In this document: positions 25,005 through 32,917 of the stretch, in pieces
How the letters are laid out: every line of letters starts with the position of its first letter
Position numbering within the stretch: position 1 is the first letter of the stretch
Origin: Roseburia rectibacter
GTDB taxonomy: Bacteria; Bacillota; Clostridia; Lachnospirales; Lachnospiraceae
Length of the DNA stretch: 64,000 nt
Assembly: GCF_014287515.2 (NCBI RefSeq)
Contig: NZ_CP092473.1
Location: forward strand, 2,569,001-2,633,000
Reading direction: 5' to 3'
Notes under the pieces: model-generated
The model's database searches: none
What the model saw: only the letters and a program-made list of their open reading frames with translations
What the model was told of the DNA's origin: nothing
Position numbers and translations under genes: made by a program

Positions 25005-25655
25005 TTATATATTATTTAATTTTACTTTCAATTCATTCATATCCGCAACAATACAGTCTGCCCCGGCAGTTTCAAGTTCCATTCTGTCACCATAACCATA
25101 CAAAACACCGATCACATACATGCCATTTTCTTTTGCACCAATCACATCATGTTTTCTGTCTCCCACCATTACTGCCTGATCAGCAGTGATTTTAAGTGAA
25201 TCCAGGGCGTAGCGGATTACATCACCTTTTTTACTTCTGCTGCCGTCTAATGTACTTCCTGCAACAAAATAAAAATATTGCTCAATTTCAAAATACTTAA
25301 GGATCTGTACAGTATATACTTCCGGTTTTGATGTCGCGATCACAATCTTTTTTCCCAGTGAAGCAACTTCCGCAAGTAATTCTTTCATTCCATCATACAA
25401 AACATTCTCAAAAAGACCCTGCCTGCTGAAATATTCCCTGTATTTTCCGACTGCCTCCCGGCTCTGTTCCTCTGAAAATCCATAAAAATCCTGAAAAGAA
25501 TCCAGAAGCGGTGGTCCAATAAACTTCTCTAATGTATCTAAATTTTCAACCTGGATTCCATAATACGAAAGTGCATGTGCCACCGCCTTTGTGATTCCCT
25601 CTTTCGGATCTGAAATCGTTCCATCCAGATCCATAAAAATATATTCCGGTCTCAT
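25005..25655 (-). CDS. HAD-superfamily phosphatase (phosphoglycolate phosphatase-like)
   Basis: This is a 216-residue soluble HAD hydrolase of the Gph/PpaX/YjjG group. Motif I is FMDLDGTISD, motif II lies in IATSKPE, motif III is the Lys in SKKGDVI, and motif IV is MVGDRKHDVIGAKENG. A helical cap sits between motifs I and II. Such enzymes remove phosphate from phosphoglycolate, nucleotides or sugars; the substrate cannot be told. I chose the ATG at 25655 because GGAG lies six bases upstream, four codons inside the longest frame. It follows the cysteine desulfurase gene after 219 bases that contain a repeat element. Confidence 0.86.
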   Translation of the reverse strand: MRPEYIFMDLDGTISDPKEGITKAVAHALSYYGIQVENLDTLEKFIGPPLLDSFQDFYGFSEEQSREAVGKYREYFSRQGLFENVLYDGMKELLAEVASLGKKIVIATSKPEVYTVQILKYFEIEQYFYFVAGSTLDGSRSKKGDVIRYALDSLKITADQAVMVGDRKHDVIGAKENGMYVIGVLYGYGDRMELETAGADCIVADMNELKVKLNNI

Positions 25656-25780
25656 TGTTTTCTCCATTTTCTTTTGTTTTTTCTATTGTAACATACCATT
25701 CTTTTTTCTGTACGTTTATTTTCCTGATATTTTATTTTTATCGCACATATTTTCATAAAATCCCCATTTTTACGCTGTCT

Positions 25781-25842
25781 TTTGCGCATATCAAGTCTGT
25801 GCATAAACACAAATCTTGCATGTGAAAAATGTTATTTTTCAC
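25781..25842. repeat. full copy of a two-hairpin interspersed repeat
   Basis: The plus strand has a stem CAAG..TGTG / CACA..CTTG followed by GTGAAAAAT-GTT-ATTTTTCAC. It aligns base for base with 58311-58376 and partly with 11277-11296. It lies between the cysteine desulfurase and phosphatase genes. Confidence 0.6.
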
Positions 25843-25874
25843 ACTGCATATCAAATTTTATAAACATCCAATCC

Positions 25875-27035
25875 TCAGTCTCTCAGTCTTTCGATATTAC
25901 GTTTTAAGGACTCCACTGCCGCATCAATATCCGCACGCCTCGTATCCCTGCAAAGTGTCATACGGACGGTTCCCGCAGCATAATCTTCCGGAACCCCAAG
26001 TTCTTTTATCACATAGGATATCCTGCTCTCTCCCGTATTACATGCAGAACCGCCGGATGCACAGATTCCGTCTTCATCCAGAAGGATTAATAGGGATGCC
26101 CCATCTACCCCCCGGAAACTGACAGATACATTTCCCGGAAGTCTTTTTGTTCTGTGTCCATTGACACGGACATCCGGGATCTCATGCATGATCTTTTCGA
26201 TCAGATAATTGCGCAGCATTGTTTCACGGTACATTCCTGTGCGCATATTTTTTGCGGCGATCTCTGCTGCTTTTCCCATCCCAACGATTCCGGCAATATT
26301 CTCTGTCCCGGCACGTTTTCCTTTTTCCTGTGATCCTCCATGAATAAATGACGGAATCTTCACGCCTTCCCTGATATACAAAAATCCAACACCTTTTGGC
26401 CCGTGAAATTTATGGGCACTCGCACTTAAAAGATCTACCGGATAATAACGCACGGAGATCGGAACCTGCGCATATGCCTGCACAGCATCCGTATGGAACA
26501 GTACATTTTTTTCTCTTGCAATTTTGCCAATTGAAAAAACCGGTTCAATCGTCCCAACCTCATTATTTCCAAACATGATCGTGATCAGTGTCGTATCCTC
26601 CCTGATTGCACGATACACCGCTTCCGGTGATACCATTCCATATTCATCCACATCCAGATAGGTCACCTCATATCCAAGTTCCTCTAAATATTTACAGGAA
26701 TTTAATATCGCATGATGTTCGATCTTACTTGTGATGATATGTTTTCCTTTATGTTTATACTCTCCGGCAATACATTTTACTGCCCAGTTATCCGATTCCG
26801 AGCCACCTGATGTAAAAAAAATCTCTGACGGCTTTGCCTCGAGTGTACCGGCAATGGTTTTCCTTGCCTTTTCCATTGCCTGTCTCGACTTTTCCCCATA
26901 TCCATACATTGTAGACGCATTTCCAAATTTTTCTTCCAGATACGGATTCATCGCCTCTTTTACTTCTTCTGACATCCTTGTAGTTGCAGCGTTATCTAAA
27001 TAAATTACCTTCTCTTTATTTTCAATTTGATTCAT
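25875..27035 (-). CDS. cysteine desulfurase (NifS/IscS family)
   Basis: This PLP enzyme releases sulfur from cysteine as a persulfide for Fe-S clusters or tRNA thiolation. The PLP lysine lies in SASAHKFHGPKGVGF (about residue 206). The aminotransferase-V fold shows YLDNAATTRM and SGGSESDNWA. The sulfur-accepting Cys is in SACNTGE near residue 327, on a short loop. At 386 residues it fits group I NifS-like proteins. There is no iscU or thiI neighbour; the rhodanese-TtcA protein elsewhere in the window is a possible acceptor, by inference only. The ATG has GGGGAG upstream. Confidence 0.93.
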   Translation of the reverse strand: MNQIENKEKVIYLDNAATTRMSEEVKEAMNPYLEEKFGNASTMYGYGEKSRQAMEKARKTIAGTLEAKPSEIFFTSGGSESDNWAVKCIAGEYKHKGKHIITSKIEHHAILNSCKYLEELGYEVTYLDVDEYGMVSPEAVYRAIREDTTLITIMFGNNEVGTIEPVFSIGKIAREKNVLFHTDAVQAYAQVPISVRYYPVDLLSASAHKFHGPKGVGFLYIREGVKIPSFIHGGSQEKGKRAGTENIAGIVGMGKAAEIAAKNMRTGMYRETMLRNYLIEKIMHEIPDVRVNGHRTKRLPGNVSVSFRGVDGASLLILLDEDGICASGGSACNTGESRISYVIKELGVPEDYAAGTVRMTLCRDTRRADIDAAVESLKRNIERLRD

Positions 27036-27106
27036 TTTCTCCCCGCTTCCTTCATATATTAAAATGAACTAAGTCCGGATTTTCCGGCTGACTTTGGAGG
27101 TTTCTA

Positions 27107-28444
27107 TTGAAAAAATTATCTTCCACCAAAAGTACGCTCTTAACCGGAACCCTCTTTCTCACCCTTGCCGGAATCCTTACCCGCATCATAGGTTTCTTCT
27201 ATAGAATATTCTTATCACGTACCATTGGTGCAGAAGGTCTGGGTATTTATCAGCTCATCGCACCAGTAACCGCTATTTGTTTTGCATTCACCGCCGCCGG
27301 AATCCAGACTTCCATATCCAAATTTGTTTCCATGGAAATTGGTAAAAAAAACGGCACAGGGGCAAAAACCTATCTCTCGATCGGGCTTGTCATGTCCTTG
27401 TGCCTTTCTGCGCTCTGTGGCCTTATTCTCTATCATTATGCAGATTTCATTGCCGTCTCCTGGCTGGGGGATAAACGGTGTATCCCTCTTCTTTCTGTTC
27501 TTTCCTTTTCTTTTATCCCCTGCTGCATCCATGCCTGCATCAACGGCTACTATTATGGGCTGAAAAAAACTGCCGTCCCTTCACTCTGCCAGTTGACAGA
27601 GCAATTAGCACGCGTTGGAAGCGTTTATCTGATGTATCAGATCGCTATCAGTGAAGGAAGATCTCTAACACTTTCCATGGTCGTCTGGGGCATCGTCTGT
27701 GGTGAGATGGCAAGCACACTGGTATCTGTAAGTGTTTTCCGCATTTCAGGTACAAATCAGCATACAGCCGGAAAAAACAGGAACTATCTGTATACCTGCA
27801 CCAGAAATCTGCTCTCCATGGCAGTTCCATTAACTTCAAACCGTATCGTTTTAAATCTATTTGCAGGGTTTGAAAATGTTATGCTGCCAAACCGTCTTTT
27901 GGCATTTGGCTATACACAATCAGAAGCACTCAGCGTATATGGCATTCTCACTGGAATGGCAATGTCTGTCATCATGTTTCCCTCCGTTCTCACAAATTCC
28001 GTTTCCGTCTTACTGCTCCCTACGATATCGGAAGCACAGGCTGCCGGCAAAAGAGACAAAATCCTCTACACCATAAAAAAAACAATTGAATCCTGCCTTC
28101 TGCTTGGTTTTATCTCAACCGCCGGCTTTCTTATCACCGGAAATTTTCTCGGCAATTTTCTATTCAAAAATGCTCTTGCCGGAACATTCATTGCAACTCT
28201 CGGCTGGCTCTGTCCATTTCTGTATCTGAGTTCTACCTTAAGCAGTATCCTGCATGGTCTCGGACATCCCGGCATCACATTTGAATTAAACCTGATTTCC
28301 TGCACTATAAGAATTCTGTTTGTTCTGCTTGCTGTCCCCACCTTCGGGATCAGAAGCTATCTCTGGGGAATCCTTGTCAGCCAGGCAGCCACGGCACTTC
28401 TCTCCATTCTTATACTGCTGCGTAAAACATCTTTAAATCAATAA
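27107..28444 (+). CDS. SpoVB/MurJ-like polysaccharide flippase (MOP superfamily)
   Basis: The 445-residue integral membrane protein has about 12-14 membrane segments. Its N-terminal motif LTRIIGFFYRIFLSRTIGAEGLGIYQL is characteristic of the SpoVB/YtgP branch of the MOP exporters that flip lipid-linked sugars. It is shorter than SpoVB itself (~520). Given the spore genes in the window a role in spore cortex precursor export is possible, but vegetative lipid II or polysaccharide transport is equally likely. The start is TTG with GGAGG six bases upstream. It runs divergent from the cysteine desulfurase gene and converges on the DnaJ-like gene with only a 6-base gap. Confidence 0.86.
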   Translation: MKKLSSTKSTLLTGTLFLTLAGILTRIIGFFYRIFLSRTIGAEGLGIYQLIAPVTAICFAFTAAGIQTSISKFVSMEIGKKNGTGAKTYLSIGLVMSLCLSALCGLILYHYADFIAVSWLGDKRCIPLLSVLSFSFIPCCIHACINGYYYGLKKTAVPSLCQLTEQLARVGSVYLMYQIAISEGRSLTLSMVVWGIVCGEMASTLVSVSVFRISGTNQHTAGKNRNYLYTCTRNLLSMAVPLTSNRIVLNLFAGFENVMLPNRLLAFGYTQSEALSVYGILTGMAMSVIMFPSVLTNSVSVLLLPTISEAQAAGKRDKILYTIKKTIESCLLLGFISTAGFLITGNFLGNFLFKNALAGTFIATLGWLCPFLYLSSTLSSILHGLGHPGITFELNLISCTIRILFVLLAVPTFGIRSYLWGILVSQAATALLSILILLRKTSLNQ

Positions 28445-28450
28445 TTATTT

Positions 28451-29404
28451 TTAACACACTGCACTGTATTCCTGTAGTTTTTTCTTTGCCTCAGGGCTTA
28501 AGTATTTTGGTACCTGAATCTGTACTTTTACATACTGGTCTCCATGCACGGACGGATTCTTTCTGGAAACGATTCCTTTTCCACGCAGCCTGATCTTACT
28601 GCCATCCTGCGTTCCGCTCTTAATATTGCAGTCTACATCCCCGTAGAGCGTATGGATTCTGGCTTTTCCTCCAAGTGCAGCCGTGGCATATGGTATTGTG
28701 ACAGTCGTATAGATATCGAGTCCTTTTCTCTCACAGCCATTCTTTGGGCGGATCTTTATCTTCAAAAACAGATCTCCTGTGGTACCGTCTGTGCCGGCAT
28801 GTCCTTTTCCTTTCAGCCTTAACTGCTCTCCATCATCCATCCCCGCCGGGATACGCACTTTAAACGACTGGATCTTTCCATCATTTCCGCTTAATCTTAT
28901 GACTTTTTCACAGCCTAATGCTGCCTCATCAAAATCTACAGCCACTTCCGCTTCCACATCGCGCCCGCCGCTAAAGTGCCCGCTGCTTCCTCCGGTAAAT
29001 TCCTGATAAAATCCGCTGCCGTAGGAACCGCCTTCTCCTGCTGCATTTCTTCTGCTGCCGCCGCCAAAGAACTGGCCAAACATATCATCCCAGAAATCTC
29101 CTGCATTGCCATTTTCAAAATGAAATTCTGAGAATCCACCTCCATTTGCAGCACGCCCTGCCTGCTCCTCAGAAAATCCTTCCTCAAACGCAGCCATTCC
29201 ATACTGATCATATAATTTCTTTTTCTTTGGATCATTTAATACAGAATATGCCTCCGTGACTTCCTTAAACATCTGCTCTGCTTTCGGATCGCCCGCATTC
29301 GTATCCGGGTGATATTTTTTTGCAAGTTTCCGATACGCCTTTTTTATCGCAGACGCATCCGCATTTTTATCAATTCCAAGTACTTCATAGTAATCTCTTT
29401 TCAT
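28451..29404 (-). CDS. DnaJ-family co-chaperone without zinc finger (CbpA type)
   Basis: The 317-residue co-chaperone has a J domain (1-70) with the essential HPD at 32-34, a Gly/Phe/Ser-rich linker (~75-145), and two DnaJ C-terminal substrate-binding domains (~150-310). The CxxCxGxG zinc-finger repeats of DnaJ are absent, so it is CbpA-like and would stimulate DnaK. I chose the ATG at 29404, where the J domain begins, with GGAGG ten bases upstream. A CIRCE operator overlapping its promoter shows HrcA heat-shock control outside the usual groESL or hrcA-grpE-dnaK loci. A hairpin lies in its leader. Confidence 0.92.
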   Translation of the reverse strand: MKRDYYEVLGIDKNADASAIKKAYRKLAKKYHPDTNAGDPKAEQMFKEVTEAYSVLNDPKKKKLYDQYGMAAFEEGFSEEQAGRAANGGGFSEFHFENGNAGDFWDDMFGQFFGGGSRRNAAGEGGSYGSGFYQEFTGGSSGHFSGGRDVEAEVAVDFDEAALGCEKVIRLSGNDGKIQSFKVRIPAGMDDGEQLRLKGKGHAGTDGTTGDLFLKIKIRPKNGCERKGLDIYTTVTIPYATAALGGKARIHTLYGDVDCNIKSGTQDGSKIRLRGKGIVSRKNPSVHGDQYVKVQIQVPKYLSPEAKKKLQEYSAVC

Positions 29405-29419
29405 GATTGCACTACCTCC

Positions 29420-29465
29420 AATCAAAACAAAAACAGAGAGACCTCTTACATCGCCTCTCTGTTTT
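29420..29465 (-). other. hairpin in the leader of the DnaJ-like gene
   Basis: On the minus strand AAAACAGAGAG and CTCTCTGTTTT (11-bp arms, 14-base loop) are followed by TTTGTTTTGATT and then the ribosome site. Position and T run fit an attenuator; a temperature-sensitive structure is also possible. A smaller CCGG-GAGAA-CCGG hairpin lies just before it. Confidence 0.55.
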
Positions 29466-29555
29466 ATCTCCGGTTCTCCCGGCAATCTATCTCTCCCATG
29501 GCGATGTGCTTCGCTTTTCTGTCTGGGATCTTGGTTTTACATTTATTGCAGATAT

Positions 29556-29584
29556 ACTATAACACTTGTTTTAGCACTCGTCAA
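29556..29584 (-). promoter_or_regulatory. sigma-A promoter of the DnaJ-like gene
   Basis: Minus strand: TTGACG (29584-29579), 17 bases, TATAGT (29561-29556). The -35 hexamer lies inside the CIRCE element. Confidence 0.82.
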
Positions 29585-29597
29585 GCCAGAGTGCTAA
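29571..29597. promoter_or_regulatory. CIRCE operator (HrcA binding site)
   Basis: TTAGCACTC-N9-GAGTGCTAA matches the CIRCE consensus perfectly in both arms. It overlaps the promoter of the DnaJ-like gene. Confidence 0.96.
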
Positions 29598-29612
29598 CAT
29601 TTTACAAATATT

Positions 29613-30251
29613 TTATTCATAATTTTTTCTTACTTCGTCCGCTCCCATATAGATCACATTTTTCTGCGGTGAAATACCACTCTTTTGGAACAGATCCCTT
29701 ACTGTGACAAATTCATATCCCTGTTCTTTTAATGCCGGAATAATTGTCTTTATCGCTTCAACCGTCTGCACATTATCTTCCATGTCGTGCAGCAAGATAA
29801 TAAATCCCGGCTTTGCATCATGAAGAATCCGGTTTATCCGTTCCTGTGCTGTCACGGAAGGTTCCCAGTCCTCGCATCCATATCCGCAGATAAAATAAAG
29901 ATCGATCAGATCATACATTTTCTGGTTATAGCTGATGTATGGCGGTCTGAAAAACTTTGGTTGTTCCCCGGTAATACGCACGATCTGTTCTGTCGTATAA
30001 CTGACTTCGTCTAAAATTTCCTGTTCCTTAAGTTCCGGCATCCCCGGATGTGTCCTGGAATGATTCTCGATCGAACATCCCATCTCATATGCCCGTCTCA
30101 CAAGATATTCGGACTTTTCCGTAATCTTCTGCCCGATCAGGAAAAAACTTGCCACAACCTGATTTGCTTCCAATACATCCAGAACCTGATCCGTGATCCC
30201 CGGCGTCGGTCCGTCATCAAAGGTCAATGCCACTAATTTTTTCTCCACCAT
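29613..30251 (-). CDS. polysaccharide deacetylase (NodB domain, CE4 family)
   Basis: The 212-residue product has the NodB fold: TFDDGP near residue 10, the metal histidines in ENHSRTHP, the RPPY motif, and LLHDM near the end. It removes acetyl groups from GlcNAc-type polymers or xylan in characterised relatives. There is no signal peptide or membrane anchor; the protein begins directly with the first catalytic strand (MVEKKLVALTFDDGP). It may act in the cytosol on oligosaccharides or leave the cell by an unknown route. It follows the feoAB gene with a 28-base gap, and its ATG has AAAAGGAG upstream. Confidence 0.88.
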   Translation of the reverse strand: MVEKKLVALTFDDGPTPGITDQVLDVLEANQVVASFFLIGQKITEKSEYLVRRAYEMGCSIENHSRTHPGMPELKEQEILDEVSYTTEQIVRITGEQPKFFRPPYISYNQKMYDLIDLYFICGYGCEDWEPSVTAQERINRILHDAKPGFIILLHDMEDNVQTVEAIKTIIPALKEQGYEFVTVRDLFQKSGISPQKNVIYMGADEVRKNYE

Positions 30252-30279
30252 ACCAATCTCCTTTTACAATACACTTTTT

Positions 30280-32616
30280 TTAGAAAAGCAGAGCAATCCC
30301 GTGTACTAAAAATGCTGCGATCCACGCAACCAGACACTGCCAGATGATCACGCCTGCCACCCATTTTCTGCCAAGTTCGCGCCGGATTGCTGCAAGTGCC
30401 GCAACACAAGGCGTATAGAGCAGACTAAACACCAGAAGAGACGCTGCGGCCGCATTTGACAATGCTGCATGTACATTACCGTTAAATAAGATCTCAAGTG
30501 TAGAGATCACGCTCTCCTTTGCCATCACACCGCTGATCAGGGAAGTGCAGATACGCCAGTCCCCAAGTCCTAACGGAGCAAATAATGGAACTAATCCATT
30601 CGAAATCAGTGCAAGCATGCTGTCTTTCGAATCATATACAATATTAAAATGAATATCAAATTTCTGCAAGAACCAGATGCAGATCGTTGCAAGGAAAATA
30701 ACCGTAAATGCTTTCTGCAAAAAGTCTTTTGCTTTTTCCCACAAAAGCTGCATGACATTTTTTAACCCCGGCAGACGGTAATTCGGCAATTCCATGACAA
30801 ACGGAACAGCATCACCGCGAAACAGTGTCTTGCGGTAAAGCAGTGCGACTAAAATACCAATTACGATTCCCCCCAGATACAGTGCGCACATCACAAGTGC
30901 TCCATATTCCGGGAAAAATGCACTGACAAAAAACGCATAGATCGGCAGTTTTGCCGAACAGCTCATAAACGGTGTCAGTAAGATCGTCATTTTGCGGTCA
31001 CGCTCACTTGGCAGTGTACGAGTTGCCATTACTGCCGGAACCGTACAGCCAAAACCGATCAGCATCGGAACGATACTTCTTCCAGAGAGTCCGATCTTTC
31101 GTAATAACTTATCCATAAAAAATGCAACACGGGCAATATATCCACTGTCCTCCATCAGAGACAGGAAGAAAAACAGCGTCACAACGATCGGAAGAAAACT
31201 TAAAATGCTTCCAACTCCTGTAAAAATACCATCAATTATAAGGTCATGCAACACTTCATTGACACCTGCAGCAGAAAGGAGCTGATCCACTGCTGCTGTC
31301 AGCGCATCAATCCCCATCTGTAAAAGATTCTGTAGTCCCGCTCCTATTACATGAAACGTAAGATAAAACACGATCAGCATGATACCGATAAAACAAGGGA
31401 TTGCCGTATATTTTCCGGTCAGGATACGGTCAATTTTCTCGCTTCGTATCCTTTCCCTGCTCTCTTTGGGTTTTACTACTGTCTTTTCACAGACTTTTTC
31501 AATAAAGGTAAAACGCATATCTGCGATCGCTGCACTCCGGTCAAGTCCACGCTCTTTTTCCATCTGAACGATCAGATGTTCGATCGCCTCTTTTTCATTT
31601 TCATCCAGATGCAGTTTTTCTAAGATCAGATGATCCCCTTCAATGATTTTCGAAGCCGCAAAACGGATCGGTATCTGCGCTTCTTTCGCATGGTCCTCGA
31701 TCAGATGCGAAACTGCATGGATACAGCGGTGCACGGCTCCTCCAAAGTCACTCTCATCACAAAAATCCTGCCTTCCCGGACGTTCCTGATATTTTGCAAT
31801 GTGAAGCGCATGACGTACCAGCTCATCTACACCTTCATTTTTTGCCGCTGAGATCGGGACAACCGGCACACCAAGCATTGCCTCCATGCCGTTGACATCC
31901 ACAGAACCGGAGTTTCCGGTCATCTCATCCATCATATTTAATGCAATGACCATCGGAATATCCATCTCCAAAAGCTGCATCGTCAGGTACAGATTGCGCT
32001 CGATGTTGGTTGCATCGATAATATTGATCATCGCTTTCGGCTTATCTTCAAGCACAAAATTTCTCGAAACGATCTCCTCACTGCTGTATGGTGACATTGA
32101 ATAAATGCCTGGCAGATCGGTTACCGACGTGTTTGGATGACCTTTTATCGCTCCGTCTTTCCTGTCGACCGTCACTCCCGGAAAATTGCCTATATGCTGG
32201 TTAGAACCGGTCAACTGGTTAAACAGTGTTGTCTTTCCGCAGTTCTGGTTCCCGACAAGTGCATAGGTCAGCTTTTCCTGCTCCGGCAGCGGCTTTCCGC
32301 CTCCCTTCACATGGTACTTTCCTTCTTCCCCAAGTCCCGGATGTACCGATTTGTTGATATTTTTTGCGCCCTCATGTCTGCGCGAACGCTCACTGATCAG
32401 TTCAATCTCAATCTGCTCTGCATCCGAAAGCCGCAGTGTCAGCTCATATCCATGAATCTGCAGCTCCATCGGATCTCCCATAGGTGCAAATTTGATAACC
32501 GTAACTTCTGCCCCCGGTATTACTCCCATATCCAGAAAATGCTGTCTTAGTGCCCCTTCTCCCCCGACTACTTTGATCACAGCACTTTTTCCGATTTCTA
32601 ACTCTTTTAGCGTCAT
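30280..32616 (-). CDS. feoB: FeoA-FeoB fusion ferrous iron transporter
   Basis: This is the Fe(II) uptake pump of the inner membrane. Residues 1-75 form a FeoA-type SH3 domain (LGKS-like start, GVIPGAEVTVIKFAPMGDP). The FeoB G protein follows (GNQNCGKTTLFNQLTG near 128, DLPGIYSMSPYSSEE as switch II, NMMDE as G4). The C-terminal half has two gate regions with conserved Cys (GFGCTVPAVMATR; FMSCSAKLPIYAF) across about ten membrane segments. Total length is 778 residues; most bacteria encode FeoA separately. Upstream lie a Fur-like site and a 25-bp tandem repeat. The ATG has AAAGGA upstream. Confidence 0.95.
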   Translation of the reverse strand: MTLKELEIGKSAVIKVVGGEGALRQHFLDMGVIPGAEVTVIKFAPMGDPMELQIHGYELTLRLSDAEQIEIELISERSRRHEGAKNINKSVHPGLGEEGKYHVKGGGKPLPEQEKLTYALVGNQNCGKTTLFNQLTGSNQHIGNFPGVTVDRKDGAIKGHPNTSVTDLPGIYSMSPYSSEEIVSRNFVLEDKPKAMINIIDATNIERNLYLTMQLLEMDIPMVIALNMMDEMTGNSGSVDVNGMEAMLGVPVVPISAAKNEGVDELVRHALHIAKYQERPGRQDFCDESDFGGAVHRCIHAVSHLIEDHAKEAQIPIRFAASKIIEGDHLILEKLHLDENEKEAIEHLIVQMEKERGLDRSAAIADMRFTFIEKVCEKTVVKPKESRERIRSEKIDRILTGKYTAIPCFIGIMLIVFYLTFHVIGAGLQNLLQMGIDALTAAVDQLLSAAGVNEVLHDLIIDGIFTGVGSILSFLPIVVTLFFFLSLMEDSGYIARVAFFMDKLLRKIGLSGRSIVPMLIGFGCTVPAVMATRTLPSERDRKMTILLTPFMSCSAKLPIYAFFVSAFFPEYGALVMCALYLGGIVIGILVALLYRKTLFRGDAVPFVMELPNYRLPGLKNVMQLLWEKAKDFLQKAFTVIFLATICIWFLQKFDIHFNIVYDSKDSMLALISNGLVPLFAPLGLGDWRICTSLISGVMAKESVISTLEILFNGNVHAALSNAAAASLLVFSLLYTPCVAALAAIRRELGRKWVAGVIIWQCLVAWIAAFLVHGIALLF

Positions 32617-32641
32617 TTTTCTTTATCCTTTGTATTGATAT

Positions 32642-32656
32642 TGATAATCTTTATCG
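32642..32656. promoter_or_regulatory. candidate Fur-like operator before feoAB
   Basis: TGATAAT-C-TTTATCG fits the 7-1-7 Fur pattern (full left half, 5 of 7 on the right). It lies directly downstream of a TATAAT at 32662-32657 on the minus strand, where a repressor would block transcription. Confidence 0.5.
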
Positions 32657-32680
32657 ATTATACACTTATTCCATGGAAAA

Positions 32681-32828
32681 ATATAGTACAATTTTTCCAG
32701 AAAAAATATAGTACAATTTTTCCACGAAAAATATAGTACAATTTTTCCAGAAAAAATATAGTACAATTTCCCCCAAAAAATACAGTGCCGTGTTTCAGAA
32801 AAAATACAGTGCCATTTTCTCATGAAAA
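32681..32828. repeat. six tandem ~25-bp repeats upstream of feoAB
   Basis: The units start at 32681, 32706, 32731, 32756, 32780 and 32804. The first three are nearly identical (ATATAGTACAATTTTTCC, then GAAAA or AAAAA). The fourth diverges at its end, and the last two read ATACAGTGCC. Across unit boundaries the sequence forms palindromes such as TGGAAAAAT-N8-ATTTTTCCA. Most of the 301-base gap 32617-32917 is this array; no gene is seen in it. Confidence 0.85.
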
Positions 32829-32917
32829 GTATTTTATAACAAGTAGAAAAACTATGACTAAGGTGCTAGAATAACTTTCGTAAAAATAAATTTTCACAAT
32901 CAGGAATAGGAATTTTT

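Noticed and set aside
29405..29485. Longer N-terminus for the DnaJ-like protein
   Set aside because: The extension begins with TTG without a ribosome site and crosses the leader hairpin; the J domain starts exactly at the ATG at 29404.
32623..32823. 66-residue minus-strand frame across the feoAB repeats
   Set aside because: Its peptide simply mirrors the 25-bp DNA repeats, has no ribosome site and no family features.
32681..32828. Possible CRISPR array upstream of feoAB
   Set aside because: Units are contiguous with no unique spacers, and no cas genes lie nearby.
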